Shown: in pieces, positions 42,520-55,900 of the stretch
How positions within the stretch are numbered: position 1 is the stretch's first letter
Layout: each line of letters starts with the position of its first letter
Source: Zygnema circumcarinatum
Lineage: Eukaryota > Streptophyta > Zygnematophyceae > Zygnematales > Zygnemataceae
Assembly (NCBI GenBank): GCA_037447605.1
Contig: CM074806.1
Span: 725,180 to 789,179 of the forward strand
Reading direction: 5' to 3'
DNA length: 64,000 bases
Notes under the pieces: model-generated
What the model was told of the DNA's origin: nothing
Databases searched by the model: none
Seen by the model: the letters and a program-made list of their open reading frames with translations, nothing else
Made by a program: the position numbers and the translations under genes

Positions 42520-43931
42520 AGAAAACGGAGACAATATTTTTTGCAATGAATTTCATCAAGTGCTCTTGGTGATCGGGACCAGATGAAGCAAGGCGAGAGT
42601 ATGCAAGCCTTATAAATACCCCCACTGTGATATATAACGGTAGGCCTGAGGAGTTTATCCGAAATTGTTGGCTTTAGAATAGATATTGCATTGTTTCAAT
42701 AGAAAAATAAATGCGCTTTAGCTTCAATTCTTTAGTTTTTAAGAGTCCTGGGCTGGCCTAGAAACTAGAGCTCATATTTTGGCCATAGTTTCACGATCTG
42801 CCTGTTGGATCTCAACTTATCAATTGGGCTTAGGGATTCCATTGTAGTATTTATGTCTACAGTTTTATGAATATGTTGCTTAGGGCGTAGCTGGACCGAA
42901 CAGACATCACCCTTGCAAAGATAATTGGTTTCTTCACCGTCTGTGAAGAATTTTCAGCTTGGATAGATCTTTTTGGATTTGTAGCCTGTTGGCACATCAT
43001 CGTGGCAATCCTCTCACTTCTCAAAAGGTTCACCTGATTCATATGGCCATTAATATGCACGCCGAAAATCACAATTGTCTCACAAGTAGGCAATTATATT
43101 TGTAAAAAATGCAATTGCAATCATGTAATAGTAATGCAACGGAGTTTTCGAACTAAAAATAATAATAAATTCTGAGGAACAATTTGCCGTAAAAAAGATC
43201 CAGTGCAGCTCATTTGGATTGCCAGCTCTTCACTAAGTTCGTATCGACTGTACGAAAGAGCGACCACAGATACGTTTAGAAATCGGCTTCAACTCGATTA
43301 TACAACGTTAAATAGATAACAAAAGGAAAGACATAAGCTTAATTTTTTGAAGATTAGAGGTAGCCCAAAGTCCCCATAGCAACTGACATGTGCTGCCTCC
43401 TCCGCCCGTCAGCATTGAAAGAAATTCCTGTAACCAAGCGGTCCAAGAGCAGCATCAATAAAGCCAGGCAAGGCCTCCCGATCAACTGATAGACTACCAT
43501 AATACTGTGGATAATTCTGCTACCAGAACGTGCGCAGCTTAAAATAAATATGGGGTTGACATGTTTTGAAGTACAGTAGGAAAAATGAAGCTATTGGATG
43601 AGGTACGTAATGATGCTTCATACTAACTCCGCCCTCAGTAACTTGACATTGCTTAAAAGTTTGAGAACTCAGCCAAACCAATCCTGGCCAGCCTTCTCAT
43701 GCAATTCATTCATCTGAAGGTGCCACCTTCATGCGAGAAGCAAGTACTGGCGAAGTGCCTGTTTGGACGAGGTTCAAGGTGGGTTACAATTGCTTACAAG
43801 TCAGCAAAAAGTGGGTCTAAACAAACCCAATTGTAGCAAGAATGTTCGGAAAAAGAGTAGATTCTCTGCAAATTGAACCGGCATTCATACATACCTTGTC
43901 TTACGTCGACACAAAGTCACTGCAATAAAAC
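42520..43931. other. Spacer between convergent LRR and UPF0728 genes
   Basis: No gene seen. AT-rich, with polyadenylation-like AATAAA words near 42704-42712 (after the LRR gene). Nothing repeated. Confidence 0.45.
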
Positions 43932-44382
43932 TCACTCCTCGAAAAATTCCGTCACAGCTTCCAAGATGTTCTCGTGTTCCTCTCCACTGCCGTCATGCTT
44001 GAGATCCTTTATATGTTCCAGCTGCATGAAACCCACAAAAAATCGTCCACAACGACCAAGAAACGCTAATCCATATCCTAAAACTGCATACTTACTCGCG
44101 CTTACCACATCATAATTTATGAAAAAAAACCCAAAAGCACACAACATTGGTTCCCTCGTCCCAACCCTCCTCCCCAATTACCTGGTACACCTTCTGCCCG
44201 TTGCAGAAGACCTCCACCACATTCCACGCATCCAGCTTCTCCAGCTTCACGAGGAAGCCCCGCTCCTCCAGCCTCTTCACGGTGAGCTCCAGCCGCTTGG
44301 AGCCATGCCCGGCTCCACAAAACTCCGGCCCGCAGGACTCCACGTACTTGCCGTACTTGAGCACCACGTTCCCGCCCGTCAT
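43932..44382 (-). CDS. UPF0728 family protein (C10orf53-like)
   Basis: Small protein of 96 residues in two exons (44382-44182 and 44021-43932) joined in phase. The start is the ATG at 44382 (GCCATGA), giving MTGGNVVLKYGKY. The family pattern is a short N-terminal strand ending YGPY/YGKY, a helix (RLELTVKRLEERGF), LEKLDAWNVVEVFCNGQKVYQ (family DWNVVELxVN), then IKDLKHDGSGE (family IKDLeFGGDG) and a C-terminal helix. All these are present in order and at the usual spacing. Function is not established for the family. The YGKY region is longer here, with a Cys/Gly-rich insert (residues about 15-25). A 5' UTR intron is possible because CAG-GTGGCAGCC lies just upstream of the ATG. Confidence 0.8.
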
Positions 44383-44395
44383 GGCTGCCACCTGC

Positions 44396-44592
44396 CTGAG
44401 GGGAGGGGAGAGGCGGGGAGGAGCGGGGAGGAGAGGGGAGGGGAGGGGAGGGGAGGGGAGAGGAGGGGAGGGGGGGAGAGGGGAGGAGATGGGAGGCGAG
44501 AGGAGGGAGAGGCGGAGACGGGAGGAGAGGGGAGGCGAGAGGGGAGAGGAGAGGAGAGGAACGAGAGAGGAGGGGAGAAGAGGAGAGGGGAG
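44396..44592 (+). repeat. GGGGA-type purine tract
   Basis: About 200 bases of GGGGA/GGAGA words directly upstream (minus sense) of the UPF0728 ATG, in the promoter or a 5' UTR intron. Confidence 0.9.
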
Positions 44593-45656
44593 TGACCAGA
44601 GCGCCCGTCCCCCGCCCGCCTCGCACTGAAGGGGGCGCTAGGGGCACGCCGCAGGTCTCCGATTCCAACGTCCAAATCTTTTCCCGCCAATGGCGTGCCG
44701 CGGGGCCGGTCCTGCTGACGCGCAGGGAGAGCTTCGTGCAGGTTTCGTGCAAAACGGCAAACGGAAAATTCCTGGGCGGCATCGTTTTGCATTCATTAGG
44801 GGAAGTCAGACCTTGACCATCGTTTACGAAATTCCCGAATTCCTTATACTAAAAGTCACTTCTTGAGTGTACGAATTCCGGGTCGGGATCCGCGGCTCCG
44901 CCGTACCCAGCCGTACCGAAATGCGTACCTAGCCAATTGCTTAATTCGCCCGACAGGCTTACGAAATTGATTTGGCGATGGTCAAGGTCCGACTCCCCCT
45001 ATTCGATTCAAAAGCCTGTACGGTACGAGTGCGGGCCCGCACCGAGCAGGGGCGGCACTCGTCGAAGGAGAAGGAAAATGCAATTGAACTCAAAATGTCA
45101 AAGTGTTTTGCTTGGTGGTGTTGCGCCTAAGCGTAGTTTTCCGTTCCTAGTTTTTAGGGTTTGTGCTGAGGTCCTTTGCGATCGGTTCCTCGTGGTTCCC
45201 CATGCTGCTTTTGTCCATGTACATTTGATGGCCTCGCCATCGTAAGATCAATGCCGCATCCCTTTGCGTTACCAAATGGTCAATAGAGGACATGACTTGG
45301 CCAGGCTGCGATGGTTTGACACTCGCATGCATGCATGCATGCCCATGTATGGATGCATGTATGGCACCACACATGTCGCCTCTAGGAGGCATACATCCCC
45401 ATCCCGTATGTCCATTTCCTACTTTTTGACTCCCATAGTATTTCAGGACTATCCTGATCAAGAAGAAACACACTTTGAAAGGACAGGCAGACCTCCAAAG
45501 CATTGCGAAGGACCAGTCAGTCTTCCCATTCTTGGCAGTTGCTCTCTATTCCGTTGGTCCTTTTGCATCCACAATTCCTCATCACGAGAAGAGACCCACG
45601 GACCCACAACACTGACGATATATGTTATCTTTTTAGGGTTTTTCAACAGAGGAGGA
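44593..45656. other. Spacer upstream of UPF0728 and downstream of ELP1
   Basis: No gene seen. It contains a (TGCA)n stretch at 45327-45342 and a GC-rich block around 44890-45060 with CGTACC words like those in other spacers. Confidence 0.4.
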
Positions 45657-46530
45657 TCACGTCCGCAGCGCATTTTTTCTGGACGAAAGCTTTTGCTGCC
45701 CCGTTTGGGGCTCCAAAATCATCAGTTTCCACCTCACACTCTGCTCCCCCTTCTGCCCTCTCTTTGCCTCCCCCCCCTTCGCCTCTCTCTGCTCCGCTTC
45801 CGCCGCATCATCGGCAGCCATGGCTGCCTCCGCCTCTGCTTGGGCCCCTTCGTGGGCTTTGATCAACTTTTGGAGGTGGTTCTGTAAATTTTTCGCGACG
45901 AGCTCCTGCCCGAAAATTATCAAAGCTTCGAGCAGCTGCCCGGTCTCCTCTTTGCTCCGTCCGGATGGGCCCAAACTGCGGATGTGCTCCACGAGCGCCT
46001 TTTCTTCCCCCGGGCTGCTCTCGCCCAAGAAAAAAAAGAAAAAAAAAAAAAAAATGCAAAATGAAAAGCAAATTCTAGCTTCTGACAACAACCACACACG
46101 GCAGGAAAAATGAACTCGTTCTCTCTCTGAAAAAACAAGAAAAAATAAATAAATAAAGGGGGGGGGCTTTACCTCCCTGCCCGAACCCTCCCTCCCCCCA
46201 TCGCCGCTTTGCGGACTGCCTTTCTCGATATCCTCCGGCCGCTCCCTGCCGTGACATTTGTCACGCCGCTTGAAGCTACAGAGGGCGCCCTCGAGCCTCC
46301 TCCTCCTCTGCAGCATCTCCGGGCACCTTGGTCAGCTCCATAAAATTTATCGACACTTTGAAATAGTTACTCAAATGGGCCGTTTGACAACCCTCACAAT
46401 CCTCTCTCTCCCCACTCCCATTCGTTCTCTGTTCCTTTATTTCTTTCCTTCTTTCTTTCTTCCTTCCTTTCTTCCTTTCTTTCTTTCTTTCTTTCTTTCC
46501 TTCTTTCTTTCTTTCTTCCTTCCTTTCTTC

Positions 46531-46599
<69 letters not shown>

Positions 46600-49500
46600 T
46601 TTCTTTCTTTCTTCCTTTTCTTTCTTTCTTCCTTTCTTCCTTCCTTTCTTTCTTTCTTTCTTTCTTCATTTATTTCGTTCTTTCTTTCTTTCTTTCTATC
46701 TGCCATTTTCAAGGCGAGAGTCGAACAGCAGAACGTACCCGGAAGTGTATAAACTCATTCCGCTGACGTCACTTCCGACCTCCGACATCAAATCGTCCGC
46801 CATTTCCTGCCCCAAAGAATTTCCCTCCTCGACTTTTGCCGCCAATGCACGCCGTCTCTCTCGGACGGCGCGAAACCGAGTCAAATACGAGCCCACCTTT
46901 TCCGTTGCTTCTTGAATCTGTGCGAGCTGGAAACCCACAGCCCCAACCTCACATGTCTGTTACTCACTGCTCCGGAAAAAACAGTCTACAATCGGGGGAG
47001 CACATTGTCAAAGAAAACCAACCTTTTTCAAGATAGCACTTAAAGCTTACACTCTTACGCCTTCCTAAAGAATAATAAACAGCACCCAAAAACGATCATT
47101 TACATCCTCTCTTTATCTCCCTCTCCCTCTCCCTCTCCCTCTCCCTCTCCCTCTCCCTCTCCCTCTCCCTCTCCCTCTCCCACTCCCACTCTCCCCTACC
47201 TGCGTCCTCGCTGCCTCCAAAGCAGCAGGCGCCGCAACTCTCTCCACCAGGTCTCCTCTCCCTCTCGCGTCCGCCACTCTCACAGCCTCCAGCCACTCCC
47301 CTGCCTCCACGTGGAGCCCCACCCCTCCTTCCACGTCTCCCAAATACTCCACGGCCACTCTCGCCGCCTCTCCCGGCCTCCCCATGGCGGCGAGCTCCTC
47401 CCTCACCTCTCCCGCCATCTCTCTCGCTGCCTCTCCCGCCATTCCCAACCTTCCGGCTACCACGAACGCACTCTGCCAGTGACCTCCCGTCTTGTAAGCC
47501 GCAAGGGCCCTTTGCAGGAGTCTAGTTTGACCTAATTTATCGGCTCGAGCTCCGGCGCAGTATGCAGCGGCAGCATCTTCAAATCTCTCTTCTTTGAACA
47601 AATGCTCTCCCCACTTCTCCATCACTCTTCCTCTCCGTTCTCCTCTCCCCTCCATCACTTCGGCTGCTACTGGAAACAGCCATGGATGACTTTCTAGAAA
47701 CTCCATGAAGACTGGAAAGTGGTCCGATCCTGCCTCCGCAATGTTCCGAAGAGCACTCTCCCATCTCCCGAGTCTCCGATCTATGGCTGCCTGCATGAGA
47801 GGTTTGGGCATCCTCTCGAGTTGTTCCAAAATGGGAACAATTTCTTGAGGGTCCATTTGTGCGCATGATGCTACCATGGCTGCTAAGGGGAGGTCATAGA
47901 GTCCCAGGGCAACGTTAAAGACTTTTTCCGGTTCTGCGAGCCACATGAGATGTCTGAGAGAGCTCTCAGCACTCACTCCCCCTTTATTCTCTTCTAGAGA
48001 TAAGTCATGCTGCTTCACAGTTGTAGTTTCCCCATTGTCAAAGAGAGAAATGTCTCCTTTCTCCGCCCTCAACTCCACATCTCTCGCCAATTTCACTCTG
48101 AGCAGCGCATCATCGAGGAGTGGAGGTTCGCTTTTAGCCAAAGTTGTGAGTATGCACTTTTCTCTCTCCAAGGATGGTAGTCTCTCCCTCTCTAATGCCA
48201 CTCGTATCGAAGCACAAACCCCCTCCACCTTTTTTGAGTCGTTCTCCGTTTCCCTCTCGTCACCATTAGCACATTCTAGGCTTCGTCCTTTACCTTCCTC
48301 CTCCTCGTCCTTCTCTACTTCCCCTACAAATGCCGGCAACATGCCTTTATATGCTCCCTCTGTAATATCGATGCTAGTCAAACCGCACACAAGATCAGAT
48401 ATATGCGAAAGATTCTTCACTTGACGAACAAAGAGTTTTGCATTTTTGGCAAAATGTCGCCAGCCTCCATAGTCAATCACAACATTTGGGTCTATTCGAT
48501 GTCGCCGTACGAGCTTCATAGCCTCCCCATAGTCTAATCTTTGGAGATAGCGAGCAAGGGCTGCAAGCACCAATGTACGCGGATAAATCGTCTCTAAATT
48601 TCCCCTCGTGGTTTGCAAGACTACCCCCACATTTCGCTCCCCTAAAGCAGCCACAAGTTTTGCCCTTTTCTCCCACAAGGGCTGTTCCTCCAGCCCACTG
48701 CCTTTTAGGGTTTTGGAGGTCTTCAGGGGTTTAGCCTCGTTTCCAGAGACCCTTGAAAGGTCTTCTTCATACTTTTCCAGTGTGAATGCTTCAAGTCTTT
48801 TGTGCAAGGGCATGACCCATAGCTTGTTCCCAACAGTTGTATATGCGACATGATGGACAGTTTCAGTCATAGTTTCACTGATATCTGAGTCTAAAGCAGC
48901 CATAGAATGGACTGTGAAACTTGTACAATCTCGAACTATCAATTTACCGTCGATGTGAAGCCCTCCCTGTTCTGATAGCCCCACCACTCTCCTCTCAGTA
49001 ATTCCTTCAATCGCAAAATTAGAGCGAACTGACAGCCATGGACATGGCTGAGGGAAGCAAGCAACTGGGTCTCTGCTTAGGCTCATAGAGGGAGAGGGAG
49101 AGGGGGAGGGAGAGGGGGAGGGAGAAGCAGCCATGGCTGCGCCCTCCTCTGCTCCATATCGCACTACTTCCCCAGAAAAAAAGTGAACCAGTGCCCCCCC
49201 AATATCAGAGTTCCCCTGCTCCTGCCACTTATCGGTTCTATGAGTTTTCTCTGCTTTGAAGTCCCCAACGATCCGTAAAACGCTCCCTGTAACATCCGTT
49301 AACTTCACTACATGGAGCCTGTGCCCTGCTCTCCCATCAACATCGCTCCAACTGACTCTCAACTCCACAAGAACATCTTCCCCTCCTTCGGTATCCACTC
49401 GCTTTCCGACCAATAGGAGAGATTCACAGCTCAGCCACGTCAGTTGGCGCACACTGGTTGGATCAAAACCCAACCTTGCTCCCTCATTTTCCTCCAAAAA

Positions 49501-52170
49501 AATGCTTTTTACAAGCGCACACTCCTCGCCCTCCGCAGTCACAGCTAATCCTAAAATCCCCTCCACGGCTCCTTCATCCCCCCACCCATCTCTCTCTCTA
49601 CAGCTTACCAAACCGAACCCCCCGTTGGATAACACTGCCGCCAAGACCTCTTTCTCTTGCCTCTCCTCCCTCACATTCGTTCCCTCCTGCAATCCCTCCC
49701 TCTCAGCCTTTCCTCCTACTGTAATTGCAATCATCGCTACTGCCTTTACAGGAGCTTCGAACCTCACTATACAGGCAGCCATGGGAGGGGGAATCAGACT
49801 CCTTAGCAGTGGAGAAATACGGACACCTGCTCCGTCGATTACAGCGGCAGTGCTTCTCCATGTCACAGCTGTCTCCCATACTAAGTGGACAGTCCGTATA
49901 GTTCCATCACAAGTCCATAGCAGGAGGTGTAGGGACTTCTCGGGGTGCCATATTATATGCACGGAGTTCTTTGAATTATAGGGATTGAATCTCCACTCCG
50001 CTTTCAAGTACCAATGGTAATTGCAGCGGTGCCAGATCTGCATAGATCAGAAAAAAATTCAGAAAAATCAGGATTGAGTGGTCAAATTCGATGCCATTAA
50101 TGCAAGTTGCTGACGTAGTAGCCTCTCAGCACATATTTAACGTGCGTTAACGTAAACATTCAGTGTTACCCAGTCCCTTTCCACATATCCTCAGCCCACC
50201 TGCACAGCCTGCCACTTCCTGCAGCGCAGGACAACCCCAAGAAGCCCCGAATCCGAATTCCATTCCATCTGCACAACTTCTTCGTCTTCTTCTCCGACCG
50301 TTGGTAATGCAAACTCCCCTCTCTTCATCCCATTCCTCTCGTACAGAAGCACCTTCAGGGGACCATTCCGGCCCTGGCCATGGCTCCGCTCTGCCGCTGC
50401 AAGCACCGCCCCTGAAGGCTGCCATGAAAGGGCGGAGAAGAGGGAGAACGTTCCCTCAGCGGAGGAGTGCAGCACAGCTCCCTCCCTCTCCCATATTTGA
50501 ACCTTTGCCTCCCCGTTTCCCCCAGGACTAAGTGTTGCAAAGAACTTCGCGTCTCCTCGCCAACTGATTCGCACGTCTTCATGACTGCAGCACTGAATCA
50601 ACATGTGGAACAAAGAGTGCAAAACTTCAGCCATTTCTTTTTCACGTCACCATGGACTCGAACCAGAAAACCACCAAACACTAAAATTCACCTATGCTTC
50701 ACCTCCTCACAGTCACAGCCTCCCACCTTCTCTCCTGCAGAAGCCGCTCTCTCCTCCGGAGCTATCTCCACCTCCGCCAAAACCTCCCAGTCTGCAGTCA
50801 TGAGCAGCAGCTTTCCCTCTCCCGTTACGAGCGCTACGATTTCGCCATCGGGTGAAGCAGCCATGGCTGCCAAGCCTCCCTGCACCGTTCCCACTGACGA
50901 AACCTCTCGAGAGTTCACACTCAACAGAAGAAGCTCCCCCTCCGCCATGGCTATGAGCACGCCCTCATGCTCCAGAAGGTACTCCATGGCCACCACATGC
51001 TGCGGCCATGGCAGCACTCCCTGCTCGACGAGGGAGAGCTCCAGAAACACCTGCACAGAAGAAAAAAGTGGCATGGTTTCAGTTTTAGGGCGTCTAGGGT
51101 TGCAGCGATTAAGTGAAACCTAGAAGTGAAGCGTCCTTAGGCCGTAGGATTAGGGTTGAGTTTTTATTTTGGATTAGGTGAAGGGTGTGCAGGCAAAATC
51201 AAAGTTCAAAACCCCAAAAACTAAGCCTTTATAGAGAAATGTCATGCACAGACACTAAGTTTTAGGCAAACAAAAGGGTCCAAGAGCAACTATCTCGATA
51301 TAATAAGTAAAGTAGCACATCATTAGGTCATGGAAAAACCTTTAACGACCTTAACGAATAGTCTTATCGGACTTCTGACACCTACAAACCTCAAGACCCT
51401 AGAATCTTGAAAACCCGAAACCCGCAACAAACTGCTTAAAGTTGAGAATGTGCAAGTGCATAAAAGACTTTGCAACAGGCGACGCTTCTTCTGACTTGGA
51501 TTGCTGACTTTAACTCTGACACTTGAAGACTTTCTACGTTCTAAAATCAGGATTTGTTTTTTTTCCTTTTGCGAATGCATAGCAACAGTATCGGCGGCTG
51601 CACACATGATTCCTCTGTGGTTATGTTTCGATCTGTAGAATTCAGAATTTTGAAAATTAATTTAGTTGAAATTTTCAGGGTCCTTGAGGGTTCACAAATA
51701 GGCCCACAATACATACATATACTAGATTTGTAATGCATATATTTTCAACCTTAATGCAAGAAACCTGATGCTTGCTTTTCAAATATAAGGGAAAGGAAAA
51801 ATCCCTTCCTTCATCAGTTCTGCTTGAACTCGAAAACTTAAGAATAAGAAGTATAAGGTAAGTATAATATTTAAATAAAATACTAATCCGGTACTGAAAT
51901 AGAGAGGGAGTACAGAAAAATAAAGGTGAATGGTCCTATGGCAAAGACCTCATTGCCGTTAAACTGATGCACGCCGTAAATTACGCACGTGTCCGTCGCC
52001 ATGTAAACCGCCTCCTCTTCAGGAACCACTGCCATGGCGACCGCCCTCTCGCAGCCGCTCTCCGCCTCTCCATTCTCGCCATCCTGCTCCGTGAAGCGGA
52101 TGCTGCTCCCTGGCCTTGGCGCCAATGGGGCGGCGGTGGAGCGGTCGAGTATGGTGACGAGGTTGTTCAT
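45657..52170 (-). CDS. ELP1: Elongator complex protein 1 (ELP1/IKAP/ELO2)
   Basis: Largest scaffold subunit of Elongator, which modifies wobble uridines of tRNA. Exons: 52170-51949, 51050-50692, 50584-50200, 50037-47200 (946 codons), 46917-46739, 46307-46173, 46017-45657, all in phase, total 1492 residues (plant ELP1 about 1300). The N-terminal half has the beta-propeller repeats (PDGEIVALVTGEGKLLLMT; RGDAKFFATLS; QMEWNSDSGLLGVVL). The central part is the alpha-solenoid (RHRIDPNVVIDYGG; LERMPKPLMQAAIDRRL; HLFKEERFEDAAAAY). The C-terminus carries the Arg/Lys-rich tRNA-binding region (GRRISRKAVRKAAMGGGRVR), then SPGEEKALVEHI and a final WKLMIL. Two introns are filled with simple repeats (GGGAGA next to the exon-4 donor; GAAA after exon 5). 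The ATG at 52170 starts MNNLVTI, similar to other ELP1 proteins. Confidence 0.95.
46437..46700 (+). repeat. TTTC tetranucleotide array in ELP1 intron
   Basis: About 260 bases of TTTC with TTCC variants (GAAA/GGAA in the sense of the gene), filling much of the intron between exons 5 and 6. Confidence 0.95.
47113..47190 (+). repeat. CCCTCT array abutting an ELP1 splice donor
   Basis: About 12 CCCTCT units. In the sense of the gene this is (GGGAGA)n starting within 10 bases of the GTAGGG donor of the large exon. The frame stays open through it as (Gly-Arg)n. Confidence 0.9.
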
Positions 52171-52994
52171 GGCGGATAGACCAAGGGCACATAGGAACTG
52201 CGTCCTGCGCTGGAAGAGAGCGGGAGTGGGATGGAGGGAGGGAAGGAGGGAGACGGAGAGGGTGAGGAAGAGGGAGGGATTGTGATTTGTGAGAGGCGCA
52301 GTGTGACAGCGTTCAAAATTTCCCCGCTGGGCCCTGTTGCTGAACTGTACCCTGCCGTACGGTATAACCCTAAAGAACTGATCCCTCCCTCGGCTAGCTA
52401 CAGCGCAGGGTAGAGGCGGGTAGGGACTCCCGCCATGGCGGAAGCCCTAGGGCGGGGGCTGCCCGCGACTACCTCACAGGGGTGGGCATGGACCGCATCC
52501 AACAGCACGAGATGGAGCTGGGCGCATGCCTACCTCTATCGGAGTCTCAATCAGGTTCTGGCGTCCGCGTCTACGAGTGCATGCGCTCCATTCTCCGTTG
52601 TGCGTTAAGAAATTTACATTTTGCATTCCGAAGGAAAACGCAGAATGAAATGCATTGTGCAGACTACAGAGTACAGAGGGCTCAAACGCGGGATGTGGAC
52701 ATGACACTTCATTGCCGAGTGGCGGCAGACCTTGTGCTCAATTGGTTGCGACGCGGCAACGGTGATACATCTTGCTCCCATGCTTTGCACGTCAGATAAT
52801 TTAAAATCTCAAGAGATGGTACTTTAAAGGATTTACCAGCGATGCCAAGAACGCAAATTATGATAAATAAACATCAGCGCTACTCGACTGACAGATAGCA
52901 GCTCGCATACTCAAATGGCCATGCTTGCTTGTAACGTATTCCCTCCCTCCCCAGCCCTTGCCCCGTTCCACCGTCCACAGAGTTGGTTGATTTC
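52171..52994. other. Spacer upstream of ELP1
   Basis: No gene seen. It should contain the ELP1 promoter and the 3' flank of the fusion gene. A GGGA-rich stretch lies at 52230-52275. Confidence 0.4.
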
Positions 52995-55900
52995 TCAGTA
53001 GTAGCGCATCCAGCCCGGCAGGCCCCGCGGGACGATTTCCGGCACGTCTTCGGCGAGGCGCTTCCAGAGGTAGAGGCGGGGCAGGCCCTGGTAGAGGAGG
53101 CGGCCCAGCGTCTGCGCGTGGAAGGGCATGGCCCACCGCAGGCACCGCAGGAACCGCACGCGCTGCGGATGCCGCTCGAGGCTCACCATGATGAACGGCA
53201 GCAGCTGCACACAGGCACAGGCACGGGCTGGGATGAGAGCATGCCATACTATGCATGGCAAACAAGCGCCTGCTTTGGGTGGAACGAGAGAGCGCATGGC
53301 TTTCCGGATTCAAGCAGTAGAATAGGGAAATGAAGAGTAAGGCCAGTCTGTATGGTGGAAGTAGGATGATGTCCAGTGTCCAGTGTGGGTCCTGGTTGTT
53401 GGCAGGATAAGCGGATGGGGTGTTTACTCCATCCTCAAACTTGTGCAGGTTGCAGTGTGCCAGACAAATTTTATGGAGCTCGGAATGCTTGTCAGTAGCT
53501 GCATGTAGCCGTATGACGAGAAACGCCCCCCAATCACTTTTCACCAGAAAAGAGCTTGAACGAGTAACTTGCATCATCATAATTCTCCCCGGTTGTTGGA
53601 ATAGCAGATTCCCAACAGGAGACAACGGCTTACCTCTGCCCATAACGCCATTGGTGTGGTCTCCCAAATGCGTCGCGTCGACTCTTTATGGATTCGAATG
53701 GGGATAAACTTTCTGCCAATGTGGTTCAAGTGATCCTCCTCCCTCCGTAGATGCCCTCTCAGATCATCCACAAAGGCCGTAACAGCCGCCTGCAATGGCA
53801 CTCTTCACACCCGTGTATCAATAAGAAACCCATATTCCAGTTCACCTCCATGTCCAACATAATCACTGCTATATCAGCTGCAATGTAAAAATCTCTGGGA
53901 TTTCTTCTTCCAAAGCAAAGTGCAGCCTTGGACAAGATACACAATGCCTAATTCCTCTTTAATCCCACAGTTCGGCACAAACCTGCACAGATGCAGCAGC
54001 TGCAGCCTTCTGCTCACCCCCTTTAGCACTCGTGAAAGCTTGAATGGATGAAGTCACTGCAGTTGCCACCTCGTCACCGTGCATGTGCTCTTCGTGTGCG
54101 AACGCCGTAGCGCCCGGGAAGTAACTGTCAAAGAGCGGATACTGCGCAGCTTCTTCATGCTTTGAATGCTCTCCAAGTAACAGCATGATCTTGCTGAATT
54201 GCGTCTCAACCGCCCTGGAGAGAAGGGGAAAACCACCAAGGTATGGTGTAAGGCCGCAAGATGACGTCCAATTAATGAAAAAGAATCAGCATGAACAAAC
54301 GTATGAGCCGTTAGACCAGCCACTGACGACCGCTATCACTTGCAGTTGTGATGTTCAATGGAAGATTGAATCAGAATCCTCGAAGCAAGCCCCATATTAG
54401 GAGCAAAGATTGAAACCATTGCGTACAGACCCATTGCAGTTTAAGGACAGAAAATAACCGTCAATATTATTTGGGAGACTAAGGTAGGTGAGTGTTCATT
54501 TGGGCAGGCTAAAGAAGAAACGAAGTGACATACAAATAGAACAACTCAGACAGGACGGGGATTATACAGCAACTGGTAAATCGACTGAGCAAGAAGAAAT
54601 TTACAAAAGGCGAGAACACTTGCCTTAAATTAGGTCCACTTGGGGCTTCCACAAGGTTTTGGCACTGCTTTTGCAGCTTACCCATTGCTCCTCGAAGGGC
54701 CTCGTGGATAAGCTGAAAGACACGCACATGAAACGGCAAACAGTGGCATTGATACACTTAAAAGTTGTGATGGGAAGCCTTTGGTTTAAATGCTTTCTCC
54801 ACAGGAATGCTCCCACTGATGCATTAACCTCACCTTCACGAATGTTATGGGGCCCCATTTGTCTTCCGGCACAAACACTTTGTAATTGACGAGCAAGCTT
54901 AGAGTCTGCATGGTCGCGATGAAGGCTGCCCAATTTACTGCGACCATTGCTGCATACATCAGAGCCTGGAGGCAAACACAGAAGGGACTCCGGTTAGCGC
55001 TGCTGATAACCTTCCATGTGCAGGGGCATTAAGCTGCAATCTTTCCGGCTGCCTAGGCAACTGAGCTATGGGTAGGATCCCATCATGCAGGAGGAAAGCG
55101 TGCAATTAAATGGCAGTCTGCTGTTCTCACCTTCGTCGAGCTGCTGTTGATGAACTGATGGTAGAATTGGGAGATGAAGGCGACAGTGGCAAGAGGGAAT
55201 ACGTAACCCCATGAATACATATCAAACCGAGTCTGGACATTGCAAGAGGACATGACATGTTAACAGACATTGAAGAAACCAGTGTCCCACAAGGAAGGAA
55301 AGTGAAGGATTTCGCAAGCAAGAGATTCAACAGAGGGCCGACTTCAGTTGTCCTGACGGAGGACAAATCTTGCAGCTAATTTTCTGATGCATTGAAGAGC
55401 CGATTGATTCTTTGTTCAAGTTGTGCCTCCCGCAAGGAGCCCAACCAGAAAACATGAGTTCTCTGATATTGAGATAAGGGAATGCGACTCATACTGCCCA
55501 GAAGTAGCTCTGCAGGCCGAGCGAGAGCATCACAAGAACGAAGCCCCATGTGCAGTAGAAGCAGAAGCGGCTGAAGTTATCAAATCCCGCAAATGCAAGT
55601 GTGCTGCCGTCGGGTGAAACAGATGCTTGAGTGAGGGCCATCCAGCTCAAGCCCGCCATGGCAGGGGCTGCCACGTAAAGGAATATTGCAGAGCGGAGCT
55701 TGTCTTGGGGCTTCTCCTCTGCAGGGGATAACGCAGAGAAAGTACTTCATATCTCGAGATCATACAAGATCATACTCAAAAACATCCCACACGAAGTCAA
55801 TAGACAGAAGTCGTAACAATGTTTCTTATCTACTTTAGCAGATACTCGATGACCCTTGAGCCATTTTGAACCCTTACGACTCGATAATGTCGTCGATCTT

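Noticed and set aside
46258-46752. Phe/Leu/Ser-rich or Lys/Glu/Arg-rich frames
   Set aside because: Translation of the TTTC array inside an ELP1 intron.
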